Assembly (NCBI GenBank): GCA_028290925.1
Contig: JAQGIX010000304.1
Location: forward strand, 1-7,033
Source of the DNA: Phenylobacterium sp.
GTDB taxonomy: Bacteria; Pseudomonadota; Alphaproteobacteria; Caulobacterales; Caulobacteraceae
Direction of reading: 5' to 3'
DNA: 7,033 nucleotides
Position 1 is the stretch's first letter; every line of letters starts with the position of its first letter. The notes beneath the pieces are model-generated. The model searched no databases. It was not told where the DNA came from and was given only the letters and a program-made list of their open reading frames with translations. The position numbers and the translations under genes were made by a program. This document shows positions 5,432-7,033 of this stretch, one piece after another.

Positions 5432-6385
5432 ATGAGCTCCGCCGATCGCCCCGACAGCCTGGACGCCTTCCGCCAGGACGGCGCCTATCTGGGCGCCGAC
5501 CACGCGCGCAACGAGCGGCGGACCTGGATCGTGACGGCGATCTGCGCGGTGACCCTGGTGGCCCAGATCGCCGGCGGCCTGGCGTTCCGCTCCATGGCGC
5601 TGACCGCCAGCGGCCTGCACATGGCGGCCCACGTGGCGGCGATGGCGACGGCGGCGGCGGCTTACGGGCTGGCGCGGCGGTGGGCCGGAGACCCGCGCTT
5701 CGCCTGGGGCGCCGGCAAGCTGGGCTATCTGGCCGGCTTCGCCAACGCCGTGGTGCTGGGGGTGATCGCCGTCCTGATCGGGGTGGAGAGCGTCGGCCGG
5801 CTGATCACGCCCGAGGCCGTGGACTACAATGCCGCCCTGCCGCTGGCGGTGGCCGGGCTGGCGGTGACGGTGGTCTGCGTGGTGCTGCTCAGGCCCGTGC
5901 AGGGCGCCCACGGCCACGACGATCCGCATGGCGACCTCAACATCTCCGCCGCGCACCTGCACCTGACCGCCGACGCGGCGGTGGGCGTGCTGGCGATCGC
6001 CGGCCTCGCGGCCGGACGCCAGCTGGGCTGGGCCTGGGCCGACCCGCTGGCCGGCCTGGCCGGCGCCGCCCTGGTGGCGCAGTTCGCGATCAGCCTGATC
6101 CGCCGCGCGGCCTCGGCCCTGCTGGACATGAACCTCTCGCCGGAGCTGGCGGCCGAGGTGCGCCGGCGCCTGGAAGCGCAGGGCGAGCGGGTGATCGACC
6201 TGCACCTCTGGCGGCTGGGGCCGGGGCATTTCGCGGCGGTGGCCAGCGTGGCCGCGGGCCCGGGACGGACCGTCGAGGCGCTGCGCGCGCGGCTGGGCGG
6301 CCTGGCGTCCTTAAGTCACGTCACGCTTGAGTTGCGCAGCGACGGCGAACCGGGCCACGGTCCCGCTGATGGGTTCAGGCGCTAA
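5432..6385 (+). CDS. Cation diffusion facilitator family transporter, DmeF-like
   Basis: The 317-residue inner-membrane protein has about six hydrophobic segments (roughly 32-52, 60-82, 98-118, 136-154, 176-196, 204-224) and a cytoplasmic C-terminal domain (about 235-303), the normal CDF plan. The N-terminal LGADHARNERRTW (20-32) and the GAGKLGYLAGFANAVVLG stretch (93-110) recall DmeF proteins. Metal-site residues are kept: His63 and His67 in TM2 (LHMAAH) and His177/Asp181 in TM5 (HLTAD). The loop after TM4 has a short His/Asp cluster (AHGHDDPHGD, 159-168), smaller than in typical DmeF. Family members export Zn, Co, Ni or Cd using the proton gradient; the substrate is not determined by sequence. 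Ser60 replaces an Asp usual three residues before the first TM2 His. The ATG follows the Zur-like box by two bases, leaving no room for a ribosome site, so the mRNA may be leaderless. The serine hydrolase gene follows after 7 bases. Confidence 0.9.
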   Translation: MSSADRPDSLDAFRQDGAYLGADHARNERRTWIVTAICAVTLVAQIAGGLAFRSMALTASGLHMAAHVAAMATAAAAYGLARRWAGDPRFAWGAGKLGYLAGFANAVVLGVIAVLIGVESVGRLITPEAVDYNAALPLAVAGLAVTVVCVVLLRPVQGAHGHDDPHGDLNISAAHLHLTADAAVGVLAIAGLAAGRQLGWAWADPLAGLAGAALVAQFAISLIRRAASALLDMNLSPELAAEVRRRLEAQGERVIDLHLWRLGPGHFAAVASVAAGPGRTVEALRARLGGLASLSHVTLELRSDGEPGHGPADGFRR

Positions 6386-6392
6386 GGTTCGC

Positions 6393-7033
6393 ATGGCGAG
6401 AAGCAGGTACCGGCGCAGGCGGCCGCGGGCCGCGGCGGCCCTTGGGGCGACCCTGGGGGCCTTGACGCTGGTCGCGGCGGCGGGCGTGGGCGGCTGGGCC
6501 GCCTATGGCCACCGCATCGCCACCGGCCCGGTGGCGCTGACCTCCCGCACGGTCCATGGCAAGCCGCTGAAGGTGGACCTGCCCGCGCCGCCCGCGCCCG
6601 AGGCCCTGCAGGCCAGGCTCGACGCGCTGGCCCAGGCCTATCGCGAGCCGGTGGGGATCGCCGTCACCGACGTGAGCGCGCGCTGGACGGCGCAGACATC
6701 CGGCTGGGAGGTGTTCCCGCAGCAGAGCGTCTCCAAGCTGTGGGTGGCGCTGAGCGTCATGCAGGCGGTGGATCGCGGAGGGCTTTCCCTGGACCAGCAG
6801 GTGGTGCTGACGCCGGACGACCGCTCGGTCTTCTACCAGCCGCTGGCCGCCAACATCCGCGGGTCGAAGGGCTACGCCACGACCATATCCGACCTGCTGC
6901 GCCGGCAGCTGACGATGAGCGACAACGCCGCCAACGACAAGCTGATGCGCGAGGTCGGTGGGGCCGGCGCGGTCACCGACGCCCTGGCCGAGAAGGGCCT
7001 CGATCACATCGCCGTGGGCGCCTACGAGCGCGA
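6393..7033 (+). CDS. Class A beta-lactamase-like serine hydrolase, membrane-anchored N-terminus (runs off the window end)
   Basis: From ATG at 6393, 213 codons remain open to the window edge. The N-terminus is strongly basic (RSRYRRRRPR, 3-12), then hydrophobic (AAAALGATLGALTLVAAAGV, 13-32), looking like an uncleaved inner-membrane anchor with the enzyme in the periplasm. The catalytic domain shows SVSK (Ser112 nucleophile, Lys115) and SDN (176-178), followed by AANDKLM, the hallmark of class A beta-lactamases and related acyl-serine enzymes. The Glu166-type loop and the KTG motif lie beyond the window, so true penicillin hydrolysis cannot be judged; a peptidoglycan-related esterase or transpeptidase-like role is possible. 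AAGG lies five bases before this ATG. An in-frame ATG at 6369 would overlap the CDF end and add eight residues. The 7-base gap to the CDF gene suggests co-transcription, although a functional link is not obvious. Confidence 0.85.
   Translation, partial: MARSRYRRRRPRAAAALGATLGALTLVAAAGVGGWAAYGHRIATGPVALTSRTVHGKPLKVDLPAPPAPEALQARLDALAQAYREPVGIAVTDVSARWTAQTSGWEVFPQQSVSKLWVALSVMQAVDRGGLSLDQQVVLTPDDRSVFYQPLAANIRGSKGYATTISDLLRRQLTMSDNAANDKLMREVGGAGAVTDALAEKGLDHIAVGAYER

Noticed and set aside
4655..6229. Long minus-strand open frame across the CDF and GTPase genes
   Set aside because: Low-complexity Arg/His/Pro/Gly text with no family motif; a GC-driven shadow frame.
4252..6330. Long plus-strand open frame of 692 codons
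   Set aside because: It runs antisense to the GTPase and then out of frame through the CDF gene, both of which have full family motifs. Its Ile-Val repeat is the reverse reading of the His-Asp hexamer. High GC makes such shadow frames common.
6375..7007. Minus-strand open frame of 210 codons
   Set aside because: It is antisense to the serine hydrolase, whose SVSK and SDN motifs on the plus strand show the real coding sense.

Overview
The window is GC-rich, densely packed DNA with strong codon bias and the gene families of a Gram-negative alphaproteobacterium. Caulobacterales (Caulobacter or Phenylobacterium type) is my best guess; this is inferred from gene style, not from a marker gene. No rRNA, tRNA, CRISPR array or transposase was seen. 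Both ends cut through genes.

Layout. Positions 1-284 (minus) hold the N-terminal part of a WD40-type protein. It is divergent from exbD (560-1006, plus), the proton-channel partner protein of TonB-type energy transduction. exbD ends in a strong terminator hairpin (1029-1061). Next comes a degenerate C-terminal stub of a TonB-dependent receptor (1094-1306). Its last codons carry the ribosome binding site of a YfiR/DUF4154 periplasmic protein (1308-1850), which overlaps by ATGA with a membrane hybrid histidine kinase (1847-3634). A GC-rich inverted-repeat element (3648-3756) fills the convergent gap to a small SET-domain protein (3755-4141, minus).

Upstream of the SET gene, also on the minus strand, is a COG0523/CobW-type G3E GTPase with a His/Asp-rich metal loop (4270-5376). 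It is divergent from a DmeF-like cation diffusion facilitator (5432-6385, plus). The 55-bp gap between them contains a 17-bp inverted repeat (5413-5429) closely resembling the Zur zinc-repressor box. A class A beta-lactamase-like serine hydrolase with an N-terminal membrane anchor starts at 6393 and runs off the end.

Two functional modules stand out. The first is an envelope-sensing unit: YfiR protein plus hybrid kinase, with a receptor relic in front. The second is a metal-homeostasis unit: GTPase metallochaperone and cation exporter sharing a putative Zur operator. None of the families is new. The arrangement of the Zur-like box, only 2 bp before an exporter start codon, and the preserved receptor stub are the most interesting points.
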